A DNA stretch of 64,000 nt from UBA1366 sp047602575 (GTDB taxonomy: Bacteria > Bacillota > Clostridia > Oscillospirales > Ruminococcaceae): positions 1,054,001 through 1,118,000 of the forward strand of contig JASGGY010000003.1 of assembly GCA_047602575.1 (NCBI GenBank). The letters are read 5' to 3'. Below, in pieces: positions 53,343 to 62,252 of this stretch; positions within the stretch are counted from its first letter, which is position 1; each line of letters opens with the position of its first letter. The notes under the pieces are model-generated. The model was not told the DNA's origin and ran no database searches. It saw nothing but the letters and a program-made list of their open reading frames with translations. A program made the position numbers and the translations under genes.

Positions 53343-55595
53343 TTACTTCGCTTTCACCGATTTCACGCCGGAGAACGCACTGTAATACGAAACCCCGCCC
53401 ACAGTCTGGTAGGCTTTCGCCTTGTAATAGTACGTTTTGCCTTTGGTAAGCCCCGTATTCGTGAAGCTCAGCGCGCCGGTTGTTTTCACCTTGCTGTACG
53501 TGCCGGTCTGGGAGGTCGCGCGGTAAATCACGTACCCCGATGCGCCGGAAACCTTTGTGAGCTTGACGGTCGCTGCCTTGCTGCCCGCGACCAGCAAAAG
53601 GCTGGTTGCTTTCGGGTTGATTAAAAATGTTTTTGTGATCGTTCCCGTATAGTTGCCCTTGCCCTTGATGGTGATGGTCGCCTTTCCGACGGCTTTGTTC
53701 GCGGAATAGGTGACGGTGTAGTCCGTGCCGGATTTCAGGGCTTTGCTGCCGTTTTTCAGAGTAATCGAAGGCTTGATTGCAGCACCGGAATAAACGGCAT
53801 CCGCGGGCTGTGAAGCCGTGAAGCCTCTGATCGACTTCGCGGCAATTTTTACATACGCTGTGGCGAAATACGTTTTATAGTTATCCTGCGTAATTTTATA
53901 GTACACCTTGTGGCTGCCGGCATTCGTGAAGCTCGGGTTTTCGGCGGTATAGGTTACGCCGTCCTCGCTAAACTGAATGGTCGCATTGGCAGGTGCTGAG
54001 AACGTCGCCTTGTGGGTTTTTCCGTCATAGGTTCCGGAATAATCCGTCGCGAATTTGCCGGTGAGCGTGGCTTTTTCGATGGTGAAGTTTGCATTGAGCG
54101 TTCCGCCGTAGCTGCCCTTTCCGGTGATGACTGCCGTCGCCGTTCCCGCGTTGATGTTGTTTTTATAAGTGACCGTAAAATCCTTGCTCTCGGTCAGTCC
54201 GGTGATTTTCACCGTTGGTTTCTGTTCCGTGCCGTCATAGGTGGGCGCGGCGGGGGTAAGCACCGGCGTGAAGTTTGAAATCGGAATGATCGCCTGGAAG
54301 CTGAACGTGTATTCCATCGCAGCGCCGTATGACGAATCGATTACGAAATAATACGTACCCGCTTCCACCGTGCCCAGATCCAGCGTAACCGCGACATTGG
54401 AGCGGTATGTATTGAGGTTCTTTGAACCGCTGACGGAGTTTGAATTTTCGTCAAACAGCTCGATTGTTGTGTCGTTCTGCAGGTTGTAATCGTCGATGCG
54501 TGTGAATTTGAGCTTCATCGCGCAGGCGGAGGGAAGTACGATTTTATAGTAATCATCCCGGTCGCTGTAGCCGTAGGCTGCGGCTGCGTTTCCGCCGGTG
54601 TATGCGATGTTGCCGGAATACGTCGTATTGGTCGTGATGGTTTCAGCATAGGCATATGTGTTGTTTCCGTCGGTTTGCGCATCGCCGGCATCCTGATTGG
54701 ACGTGTTCGTGACGTCAAGTGCAATCGTCAGCAGGCTTCCGGTTGCGGCATACGGGCAATCCACCTGAATATAATGCGTACCCGGGCAGAGGAAATAAAC
54801 CGCGCGCACGGTTTTTGCATCCGAATCCGTGTCAATGTTATAACTTGACAGAAGCTCGCTGTTGACATAACCGCTGACCTGCGTCTTGTCCGCGCCGCTT
54901 AAAACCTGCACACCGTAGCTGCTGGTTACGCCCGCCTGATTCGCCATTGCGCCGTTGTCAGCGGTGATCGAGGTCTGAACCTTTGCGTATTTGGTGGTTG
55001 TGAATTTATAACGATAGGTGCTGCTGCCGTTGTCAAGCTTGTATGCTTTCGCGGGGGACTCCGGCGTAACGACAGCGGGCGCGCTCCAGTTGCTCGCGCT
55101 GCCCGTGGTGTAATCAATGTTCTCAGCACTCTGATAATTGAGCGTCACGGTCGCACCGTCGGTGGAATAATCGTTGGCAATCAAAATATAATACGTTCCC
55201 GCAGCCAGATAATAGTTGTAGGTGTCACTGACGGTTTCACCGTAGGCTGTGATGTAAAAGTTCTCGTCATACTCCGTTGCGCTGTAACCGCCGATGGTAT
55301 TGTGCGATGCCGTCGCGTCGAGCAGCGAGAAGTTGGTATAACAATCTGAGTTCGCGTCAGCAGCCGCAGAAACCGCAAACGTCAGCAGCTGGGCGGATGT
55401 GGTGGTGAATTTAAAATAATTGTTGCTGCTTACATTTGACAAAGCGGTGATTGTATACGACCCGCCGCTGGTGATGGTCTTTGCGGTTGCATAGGTGTGA
55501 TTGCCGGATACGTTTTCCGCCGCCGCCGATAATCCCGCCGGCAGCATGGTGAGAACAAGCAGCAGGCTTGTCATTAAGGATAAAAGCTTTTTCAT
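53343..55595 (-). CDS. Large secreted protein with MBG-like and fibronectin-like domains
   Basis: 750 residues with a signal peptide (residues 1-27, cleavage near SAAAEN). Three beta-rich repeats (about 35-130, 160-290 and 300-430) resemble PPC (prepeptidase C-terminal) domains (YYFVIDSSYG patterns). Then MBG/bacterial Ig-like units (about 440-640, VTYSANKAVGKATITIKGKGNYTGTI) and a C-terminal fibronectin III-like domain (670-750, YVIYRATSQTGTYSKVKT). No catalytic domain or LPXTG. A likely surface or matrix protein. Start ATG 55595, AGAGGAA five bases upstream. Confidence 0.8.
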   Translation of the reverse strand: MKKLLSLMTSLLLVLTMLPAGLSAAAENVSGNHTYATAKTITSGGSYTITALSNVSSNNYFKFTTTSAQLLTFAVSAAADANSDCYTNFSLLDATASHNTIGGYSATEYDENFYITAYGETVSDTYNYYLAAGTYYILIANDYSTDGATVTLNYQSAENIDYTTGSASNWSAPAVVTPESPAKAYKLDNGSSTYRYKFTTTKYAKVQTSITADNGAMANQAGVTSSYGVQVLSGADKTQVSGYVNSELLSSYNIDTDSDAKTVRAVYFLCPGTHYIQVDCPYAATGSLLTIALDVTNTSNQDAGDAQTDGNNTYAYAETITTNTTYSGNIAYTGGNAAAAYGYSDRDDYYKIVLPSACAMKLKFTRIDDYNLQNDTTIELFDENSNSVSGSKNLNTYRSNVAVTLDLGTVEAGTYYFVIDSSYGAAMEYTFSFQAIIPISNFTPVLTPAAPTYDGTEQKPTVKITGLTESKDFTVTYKNNINAGTATAVITGKGSYGGTLNANFTIEKATLTGKFATDYSGTYDGKTHKATFSAPANATIQFSEDGVTYTAENPSFTNAGSHKVYYKITQDNYKTYFATAYVKIAAKSIRGFTASQPADAVYSGAAIKPSITLKNGSKALKSGTDYTVTYSANKAVGKATITIKGKGNYTGTITKTFLINPKATSLLLVAGSKAATVKLTKVSGASGYVIYRATSQTGTYSKVKTTGALSFTNTGLTKGKTYYYKAKAYQTVGGVSYYSAFSGVKSVKAK

Positions 55596-55671
55596 TTGTT
55601 CCTCTTTCTGCCGTTACGGCTGACTAAGCTACAAACCGGAAAGCCTCCTTCCCGGTCTGTATTATAAACGA

Positions 55672-56292
55672 TTATTCAAATGTAATGCTGTTGATGATGC
55701 CATCGATATCCGGCTCGATCTCGCTGAAGCTGTCCTTGAGATCACCGAAGGTGATCTGATATACATCGCCGGATTGTGTGTTTGCCGGATCAACATAGGT
55801 GTAATAATACACATACTGCATATCCATGCCCGCCGCATTGCAGGTGAAGCTGAGCTTGATCGCATCCCTGCCGCAGATGGTGACGTGTTCATCGTCTGCG
55901 GTGCGGGCGAAATTCTCGGTCGCGGCGGTCATCTGCTCCACCGCCGTCGCGCCGATTGCGTCAAGCGAACCGCCGGCAAGCGTGTACTTATTGACAAAAC
56001 AGCTGCCCGTGCCTTTCATGTATTGACAAACGCTCGCGGTCGGTTCCATGTCAATCCAGTCGTCGGGAAATGTCACGGTGATGCTTCCCGCCGGTATTCC
56101 CGCCGTCGTCACGGCGGTTGTGGTTGCCGCTGCGGATGAATCCGCGTCTGTGGTTGCCGCTGTGGTAACGGCGTTGGTTGCTGCGGCGGTCTTTGCACCG
56201 TCGGTAGCCTTGCTGCTTGTGTCGTCCTTGCCGCACGCAGAAAATGAAAGCACGACAACCAACGCAGCGATGACTGCGATTGTACGTTTCAT
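55672..56292 (-). CDS. Secreted lipoprotein of unknown function
   Basis: 206 residues from ATG 56292 (GGGAGAG seven bases upstream). Lipobox LSFSACGK (Cys near residue 20), Thr/Ala-rich linker (25-70), then a mixed domain (75-206) with the pattern GRDAIKLSFTCNAAGMDMQYVYYYTY. No family recognised. Part of the minus-strand run of four surface-protein genes. Confidence 0.7.
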   Translation of the reverse strand: MKRTIAVIAALVVVLSFSACGKDDTSSKATDGAKTAAATNAVTTAATTDADSSAAATTTAVTTAGIPAGSITVTFPDDWIDMEPTASVCQYMKGTGSCFVNKYTLAGGSLDAIGATAVEQMTAATENFARTADDEHVTICGRDAIKLSFTCNAAGMDMQYVYYYTYVDPANTQSGDVYQITFGDLKDSFSEIEPDIDGIINSITFE

Positions 56293-56316
56293 CGATTTCT
56301 CTCCCATCGGTTACTA

Positions 56317-57084
56317 TTATTTCTCATATGCCGGCAGCGTAACGCCCTCGGTCTTAAATTCCGTGCATTCAAATGAATAACCAGCGGCACTTTCGCCGTC
56401 CTTATACTCCACGCTGAATTTCAGACAAGCGCCTGTTTCTTGGTCGATTGCATATTGAACACCCAGCGAGCCATAAACCACGTTGTTTTTATCGGCATAA
56501 ATATCACAGTCACGCCCCGCAACGGTTTCCGTTCCGGTTTTCTCAAGCTCATCGGCGTAGTCCTGATAGGTATCCATATAGCCAAGAAAAGAAGCCGCAC
56601 TGGTTTCAATGTCCTCCTGCTTAAACCGAACGCCCTGCACGATTTTAAACGTGTCCTCTGCCGTATCTCTGATATAATAGTCATACATATCGCCGTTTTT
56701 TATGTAGAGAATCTCTGAGCCTGCCTCATTGCCATATTTGTAATAGCACCCTTCCGGCGTTTTTGAAAAGGTCATATCAATCTCTGTCGCGCCGTCGGTT
56801 GAGCCGTAGGTTTTATACGCATAGGTAATGGAATACTCGTCGCCCAAATGCGCGGCAATATAATCGTCGCCATACTGGAATTCTTCGGTCGTCGATTCGG
56901 TTGCTTCTCCGGTCGTTTCTTCGGTCGCCGCGTCGGTGTCGTCGTACTGTGAATCGGAATCGGCTGCGGAAATTGAATCAGACGTTTTGTGTTTGGTCTT
57001 GCTTTTATCATCGTCGTCATCGCCGCACGATACCATCGATGCCGTAAGAACAAAAGCCAACGCAGCTGCGAGAATTTTTTTCAT
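56317..57084 (-). CDS. Secreted lipoprotein of unknown function
   Basis: 255 residues. Lipobox SMVSCGD (Cys at residue 20), Asp/Thr/Glu-rich linker to about 75, then a beta-rich domain resembling LolA/LppX-type or outer lipoprotein folds, with a GRDCDIYADKNNVVYGSLGVQYAIDQETGACLKF stretch (in parts) typical of sterol/lipid-binding sorting proteins. Function unknown. GGGGGAG lies ten bases before ATG 57084, and the gene is 19 bp from the next one upstream. Confidence 0.7.
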   Translation of the reverse strand: MKKILAAALAFVLTASMVSCGDDDDDKSKTKHKTSDSISAADSDSQYDDTDAATEETTGEATESTTEEFQYGDDYIAAHLGDEYSITYAYKTYGSTDGATEIDMTFSKTPEGCYYKYGNEAGSEILYIKNGDMYDYYIRDTAEDTFKIVQGVRFKQEDIETSAASFLGYMDTYQDYADELEKTGTETVAGRDCDIYADKNNVVYGSLGVQYAIDQETGACLKFSVEYKDGESAAGYSFECTEFKTEGVTLPAYEK

Positions 57085-57103
57085 ACATGACTCCCCCCAT
57101 TTT

Positions 57104-57649
57104 CTATTTTAATATCTTGAACTTGCCGATGATCGGAAGCTCTTTGGCTTTTCCGTTGACCGCGTTGATGATTCCGATAATTGCAACCACGAGGAACACC
57201 AGGTTCACCAGATAAAGAATTGTTGTGAGCAGAGAAAAAATTCCCCAAAGTCCGCTGAAGAACAAGGCGGTGAAAATCCCTGTCAGGATTGCGGAGCAGA
57301 TTCCCCATGCGATTTCTATAATCAGCAGAATAAGCCCTTGGTTTGCGTGAAACCGCGCGAACTTCGAGGTTGGCGCGCCGAAAATCGGGATCAGCACGAG
57401 AATCGCGAGATAGGAAAAAATCGCCATCCCCTTGTTCTTCTCAATGTCGTCCTTTTCAAACGCATCGGTGGTGTCGGTTGTGTTGGTGAAGTTTTTCATC
57501 TTTTCAGAAAAATCGGTTGACTGCGCGGTCTGTGTCTGCTGGCTCTGTGCCTGCTGGGTCTGCTGCGGCTGTGCGGTTGATGTTCCGCATGCCGGACAGA
57601 AGGTGTCCCCGTCGTTGAGCTTTGTTCCGCAACTGCTGCAAAATGCCAT
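57104..57649 (-). CDS. Zinc-ribbon DUF4870-like membrane protein
   Basis: 181 residues. An N-terminal zinc ribbon (CSSCGTKL...CPACG, residues 4-22), Gln/Thr-rich linker (24-50) and three to four membrane segments from about 75 (AIFSYLAILVLIPIFG, RFHANQGLILLIIEIAWGI). The pattern FARFHANQGLILL is typical of the DUF4870 family. The conserved neighbours of this family give no role. First gene of the four-gene minus-strand run. GGAGG lies seven bases before ATG 57649. Confidence 0.8.
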   Translation of the reverse strand: MAFCSSCGTKLNDGDTFCPACGTSTAQPQQTQQAQSQQTQTAQSTDFSEKMKNFTNTTDTTDAFEKDDIEKNKGMAIFSYLAILVLIPIFGAPTSKFARFHANQGLILLIIEIAWGICSAILTGIFTALFFSGLWGIFSLLTTILYLVNLVFLVVAIIGIINAVNGKAKELPIIGKFKILK

Positions 57650-57770
57650 AATTGTTCCTCCATCATTCTATTAATTTAAGCCGGTTAGCTTAATTTCCGA
57701 ATAGCGTTTGCCCGTTTTAAACGGCTGCGTCCGCATGTGTGTCTTAACGCAAATTTTACGTGCGGGCACA

Positions 57771-57799
57771 TTGACAAGACAGCAAGGGTATGATAAAAT
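57771..57799 (+). promoter_or_regulatory. Promoter of the solute-binding protein operon
   Basis: TTGACA (57771-57776), 17-base spacer, TAAAAT (57794-57799). The 344-bp gap 57650-57993 contains this and a long leader of about 190 bases. Confidence 0.75.
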
Positions 57800-57921
57800 T
57801 AAGTATTGATAGACTCGTTAAATGTTCAAATTGGTTTATTGAAATTACTTATCTTTGAAAAAAGCACAACGCAAACGCCGAACTTGCTGCTTTCATTGTA
57901 GCCAGAACGGGTAAAGAAGTC

Positions 57922-57945
57922 AATCACCCCAGGGGTGATTTTTAT
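57922..57945 (+). other. Leader hairpin with T run
   Basis: AATCACC pairs with GGTGATT around CCAGG and is followed by TTTAT, 49 bases before the start codon. This looks like a small intrinsic terminator inside the leader, so transcription could be attenuated here. Confidence 0.4.
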
Positions 57946-57993
57946 GAAAATAAGGCCTAAAACAGGAAATGTTCACAATTATGGAGGGATATC

Positions 57994-59358
57994 ATGAAAA
58001 AGCAGCTTGCATTTCTGACCGCGGCGGTTCTGTCCGGCACAACCTTTGCCATGAGCGGATGCAAGGACAAGGACACAGTGACCGCGGAGAATCCCGTTAC
58101 CCTGACGATGTGGCACAACTTCGGCGGCGAGCTTCAGACGACGATCGACAGCCTGTTGGAAGAATTCAACAGCACTGTCGGCAAAGAAAAAGGCATCATT
58201 ATTAATGTAACGGCGATTTCAAGCAGCGCGGAACTGCAGACAAAGCTCGATTCCGTTTTAAACGGCGATCCGGGCGCGCCCGCGATGCCCGATATTTTCA
58301 CGGCTTATCCCAAAACCGCCGTGAAATTTCAGGAGAAAGACAAGCTCGCCAACCTCGACAACTATTTCACCGCTGACGAACTGAGCCAGTATGTCAAGTC
58401 CTATGTGGATGAGGGCAGGTTCAATGACGGGCTGTATGTGTTCCCGTTTGCGAAATCGACGGAGGTGCTGTTCGTCAACAAAACGCTGTTCGATCGTTTT
58501 TCGGCGGATTCCGGCATCACCGAAGATGACTTGGCGACGTTTAACGGCATCGCCGACGCGGCTGTAAAGTATTATAACTGGACCGACGCCAAAACGCCGG
58601 ACGTGAAAAACGACGGCAAAACCTTCTTCACCGCCGATTCGTGGCTCAATCTTACGCAGGCGGCGCTGCTCCAGCAAGGCACCCAGCTCTTTGACAATGA
58701 GCAGCTCAACCTGAGTCAGGATCAGTTTTCCGCACTGTGGAACATCATTTATCCCGCGGCGGCGCAGGGCGGCTTTGCGGTCTATGACGGCTATTCCTCG
58801 GATCTGTCGAAAACCGGCGACATCGTTTGCTCCGTCGGTTCCACCGCAGGCATCACCTTCTACGGCGATACGATTACATACCCCGATAATACGACCGAGT
58901 CGGTCAGCTTTGAGGTTCTGCCCTATCCGACGGTTGCGGGCGGAAAGAAGGTTGCGATCCAGCGCGGAAACGGGCTTTGCGTCGCGAAATCAACGCCCGA
59001 AAAAGAACAAGCCGCCGCTGAATTCCTCCGCTGGTTCACCGACACCACCCAAAACCTCAAATTCGTGGCTTCCACCGGCTATATGCCCGTGAAAACAGTC
59101 GCTTATGCCGACGGGCTGAAATCCGAAATCTCCGGCGCTTCCAACGACAAAATCAAGTCGATGCTCGAGGTTTCGATGATGATGCACAACGACTATGAAA
59201 GCTTTGTTCCGCCGACGTTTGACACCTTTGACGCGGCGGGCTCAGCGTTTGAAAAGAGCATGAAAGCGATCCTCAAGGACGGCAGAACACAATTCACCGG
59301 CGGCGGCACGCTTGCCACGCTTCAGTCGAACGCTCTCAAAACACTGCTTGCCGGATAA
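57994..59358 (+). CDS. Extracellular solute-binding lipoprotein (sugar ABC type)
   Basis: 454 residues. Lipobox TTFAMSGCKD (Cys near residue 23). The mature part has the family 1 pattern: VTLTMWHNFGGE at the start, FEEKDKLANLDNYF-like hinge (KFQEKDKLANLDNYF), KSTEVLFVNKTLF and QRGNGLCVAKSTPEKEQAAAEFLRWF. It binds a sugar or oligosaccharide outside the cell. No permease genes follow; a membrane-bound regulator gene does, 50 bp later. The UgpC-type ATPase at 21.5 kb is the nearest transport ATPase. Confidence 0.9.
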   Translation: MKKQLAFLTAAVLSGTTFAMSGCKDKDTVTAENPVTLTMWHNFGGELQTTIDSLLEEFNSTVGKEKGIIINVTAISSSAELQTKLDSVLNGDPGAPAMPDIFTAYPKTAVKFQEKDKLANLDNYFTADELSQYVKSYVDEGRFNDGLYVFPFAKSTEVLFVNKTLFDRFSADSGITEDDLATFNGIADAAVKYYNWTDAKTPDVKNDGKTFFTADSWLNLTQAALLQQGTQLFDNEQLNLSQDQFSALWNIIYPAAAQGGFAVYDGYSSDLSKTGDIVCSVGSTAGITFYGDTITYPDNTTESVSFEVLPYPTVAGGKKVAIQRGNGLCVAKSTPEKEQAAAEFLRWFTDTTQNLKFVASTGYMPVKTVAYADGLKSEISGASNDKIKSMLEVSMMMHNDYESFVPPTFDTFDAAGSAFEKSMKAILKDGRTQFTGGGTLATLQSNALKTLLAG

Positions 59359-59408
59359 CGTACCTTCATTTAAAAACAAGCTCAAATGATCAACGGCGGT
59401 GAGAAGCA

Positions 59409-61034
59409 ATGAAACTGGTCGATTCCATCCGCGCGGCACTGCGGGAGTACCGCCCCGACGCCAGAGGCGGAATCTCCCTGCGCATCCGCCTGCTCAGCCT
59501 GTTGGCTGTGCTGGTGCTTTTTGTCGCGCTTGGGTTTCTGCTGCTACTCACGGCGTTCGGCGTCTTTGACCGGGGCGAAACGGAGAGCGCAAAGCTTCTT
59601 CAGTCCGAAATCAATAACATCGAAAAAAACGTGAGCCTTGATTGCGGAAAGCTCTCCATGCAGGGCATCGCGCTCTCACAGGAGCTGAGCGACGGCATCA
59701 CCAGAACACTCGCCGACCATGCGCTCACCCCCGCCGATTATAAAACCCATCCGGAGGTTTTAAACGACATCCTCTTCGATGAAGTCGGCGATATGAAAGC
59801 CTCGTTGAAATGGGCAAAAAGCAGCGGAATTTTTATCATCCTCGATTCCACCGTCAACAGCAAAGCCCCAAACGCCGAAACTTCGCGGGCAGGGGTCTAT
59901 CTCAGATGCACCGAGCCGAACATCGTCAATGCGATTGACGCGACCGCGAAATATCTCATCGGTCCGTCCGAGATATCCCGCTCCTATAGCATTCAGCTCC
60001 TCCCCCAATGGCGGCAGGAGTTTGATGTCACGCACTTCGATTTTTTCAGTGCAATGGTTGAAAACGCCAAAACCTCCGGCTTGCCGCTTTCGCGCCAGTA
60101 TTACTGGTCAAAACGAATCAGCGCCGGCGGCAGCGGCGAGGACGGCATTCTCCTCGCTGTGCCGATCATCGCGGAGGACGAAACGGTTTACGGCATCTGC
60201 GGCTTCGAGGTCAGCACAATGCTGTTCAAGCTCTCGTACAGCCCGGACAATGCCGTGTATCCCCGCATTTTCGCCACACTTTCCCCCTCCGACGACCGCG
60301 AAATCAACATGACCGGCGGATTGATTGCCGGAAATTATTATATGCTCAGCGCACTCACCGGCGAAAACGTCACCGTCACCGGCGCAAGCGGCAGCCTGAC
60401 GACCTTTGTCAACGGCAGCGGCGTGACGCTCGACGGGATGGTCAGCGATATTTCGCTTTACCCGGAAGGCTCGCTTTATTCCGGCGACCGATGGGTCACG
60501 GGCGTTCTGGTTCCGGAAAGTGAGCTGCTCGCACAGGTTTCGCACACAAACCGCCTGCTGATTCTGCTCATTCTCTCGCTGATGGGAATCAGTTTAGCGG
60601 CGGCGGTTTTCATCAGCCACCGGTTTGTCAAGCCGATCCATTCCGCGTTCAGCGGGATTAAAAACAACGCTTACACCAAAAGCGACAGAACAAAAATACC
60701 GGAAATTGACGACCTGTTTGAATTTTTGGCGGAGCAGGACAAACAACGCGAGGCGCTTGCACAGTCGCTGCTTGAGGAAAAAGATGCGGCGCGCAAAGCT
60801 TCCGTTTATGAAAAATTTGTCACGAATATTTCCAAGCTCTCCGCGGCGGAAAAGAAAGTGTTCGACCTCTACCTCGCAGGTCACACGGCGCAGGAAATCT
60901 CCGAGCTGCTTTTTATTTCAATCAACACCATCAAAACGCACAACAAGCGGATTTTTGAAAAGCTGGAGGTTTCGTCGCGCAAAGAGCTGATGGTCTACAT
61001 TCAAATGATGAAGGAACTCAATCCGGTTGTGTGA
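59409..61034 (+). CDS. Membrane-bound sensor-regulator: Cache-like outer domain with LuxR-type HTH
   Basis: 541 residues. TM1 at about 26-50, outer domain at about 51-380 resembling a double Cache sensor (repeated strand LAVPIIAEDETVYGICGFEVS at 249-270), TM2 at 381-403, HAMP-like segment to about 460 and a LuxR/GerE helix-turn-helix at 475-535 (SAAEKKVFDLYLAGHTAQEISELLF, in parts). No kinase, receiver or cyclase domain is visible. DNA binding and sensing are thus in one membrane-tethered chain. It is cotranscribed with a solute-binding lipoprotein. Confidence 0.85.
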   Translation: MKLVDSIRAALREYRPDARGGISLRIRLLSLLAVLVLFVALGFLLLLTAFGVFDRGETESAKLLQSEINNIEKNVSLDCGKLSMQGIALSQELSDGITRTLADHALTPADYKTHPEVLNDILFDEVGDMKASLKWAKSSGIFIILDSTVNSKAPNAETSRAGVYLRCTEPNIVNAIDATAKYLIGPSEISRSYSIQLLPQWRQEFDVTHFDFFSAMVENAKTSGLPLSRQYYWSKRISAGGSGEDGILLAVPIIAEDETVYGICGFEVSTMLFKLSYSPDNAVYPRIFATLSPSDDREINMTGGLIAGNYYMLSALTGENVTVTGASGSLTTFVNGSGVTLDGMVSDISLYPEGSLYSGDRWVTGVLVPESELLAQVSHTNRLLILLILSLMGISLAAAVFISHRFVKPIHSAFSGIKNNAYTKSDRTKIPEIDDLFEFLAEQDKQREALAQSLLEEKDAARKASVYEKFVTNISKLSAAEKKVFDLYLAGHTAQEISELLFISINTIKTHNKRIFEKLEVSSRKELMVYIQMMKELNPVV

Positions 61035-61062
61035 GGTCCGGTGCGGTCTGAACGCGTTCCGC

Positions 61063-61107
61063 AAAAAATAACAGGGGCTGTATCCGTTACAGCCTCTGTT
61101 ATTTTTT
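61063..61107. terminator. Bidirectional terminator
   Basis: AAATAACAGGGGCTGTA pairs with TACAGCCTCTGTTATTT (one G-T pair) with T's on both sides; between convergent genes. Confidence 0.85.
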
Positions 61108-61116
61108 AGTCCAAAC

Positions 61117-62238
61117 TTATGCTGCCGCATCGTCCGATGTGTCGTCGGATGCTGTTTGTGTTGCGTAGTCTACGCGCTCGACGGTGTAGCCCGCGTTCTG
61201 CAGTCCGACGATGATGCCGATGTCGCCCGCGTAATGCGCCGCGCCCACCACATAGAACACCTTCTGCCCTTTTTTGAGCATATCGGCTGCTTTGTCGATC
61301 ATCCCGGGATTCCGGTCGTTTAACAGCGCCTTGTTCATCGCATCGCAAGCCGATTTCTCCGCATCGGAAAACGTAATGCCGGTGACTTCCGTTTCAGAAA
61401 GTGCCGCAATCGCGTCGATATCGCCCTTTGCCCAGACGTCAAACATCGTCTGAAGCGATTTCTTTGCGTCGGCTGCCGCTGCGGTGTAATAGCGCAGATT
61501 CGCTGTGTAATATTCCAGCGGCGCGTTGATCAAAAGGTTCTCCTGAAACACACGGCTTTCCAGCTCGATGAGCGCCTTACCGTCGGCTTTTGCCTGCTTG
61601 ATTAGCAGCATATCAATGCCGTTGACCGCGTCCATGCCCGCGTCGGTAATCATTGCCTGTTCAAATAGCGACTCCCAAAACACCGGCTGATACTGGTCAT
61701 ACATGGAAAGATACAGCCCGTCGGCTTTGAGCGCCTTGACGCAATCGCCGTAAAGCGTATCGCCCAGATAATCGGCAATTGTCTTGCCGTCCTCGCACTC
61801 CATTTTCTTGAGCATGGCAAACTGTGATGCCATGTCGTTGCCCACGGTCACGTCGCATTCCACCGCCAGCGCGTCCGACGCGTCATAGGCGGCTTTGATT
61901 TCCTTGGGCAGGGGGTAGATGTCCATATCCACCGCGTGCATCGAGCCTAAGAGATACAGCACGCCGCCGGTGGTTTTGTCCGCCACTTTCCACATGGCGG
62001 GGGTGACGGCGATGTGGTCGGCGGTTTTTTCTCCGTCAAACACAATGGTATCGGTGTAACTTTCATCACCCGCGACGCTGTCCGTCTGCGACGATGTCAG
62101 CGAATCCGTTGCGCCGGTAGATGTTGTTGTGCCGGCTGGTTTTCCCGACGCGGACGAATCCGTTTTCAACCCGCAGGAAGCCAGCAGTGCGCCGCAAAGC
62201 AGAACGGCAAACAGCCGCTTAATACAATGCTGTTTCAT
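61117..62238 (-). CDS. TraB/GumN-family lipoprotein
   Basis: 373 residues. Lipobox ALLASCGL (Cys near residue 22) and Ser/Thr linker to about 60. The TraB/GumN fold is marked by YLLGSMHAVDMDIYPLP (about 95-112), the long helical middle and the C-terminal VFYVVGAAHYAGDIGIIVGLQNAGYTVERV (in parts). Distant relatives are metal-dependent peptidases (Tiki); the histidines in GSMH and GAAH fit this. Substrate unknown. Confidence 0.88.
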   Translation of the reverse strand: MKQHCIKRLFAVLLCGALLASCGLKTDSSASGKPAGTTTSTGATDSLTSSQTDSVAGDESYTDTIVFDGEKTADHIAVTPAMWKVADKTTGGVLYLLGSMHAVDMDIYPLPKEIKAAYDASDALAVECDVTVGNDMASQFAMLKKMECEDGKTIADYLGDTLYGDCVKALKADGLYLSMYDQYQPVFWESLFEQAMITDAGMDAVNGIDMLLIKQAKADGKALIELESRVFQENLLINAPLEYYTANLRYYTAAAADAKKSLQTMFDVWAKGDIDAIAALSETEVTGITFSDAEKSACDAMNKALLNDRNPGMIDKAADMLKKGQKVFYVVGAAHYAGDIGIIVGLQNAGYTVERVDYATQTASDDTSDDAAA

Positions 62239-62252
62239 GTTGTTCCTCCGAT

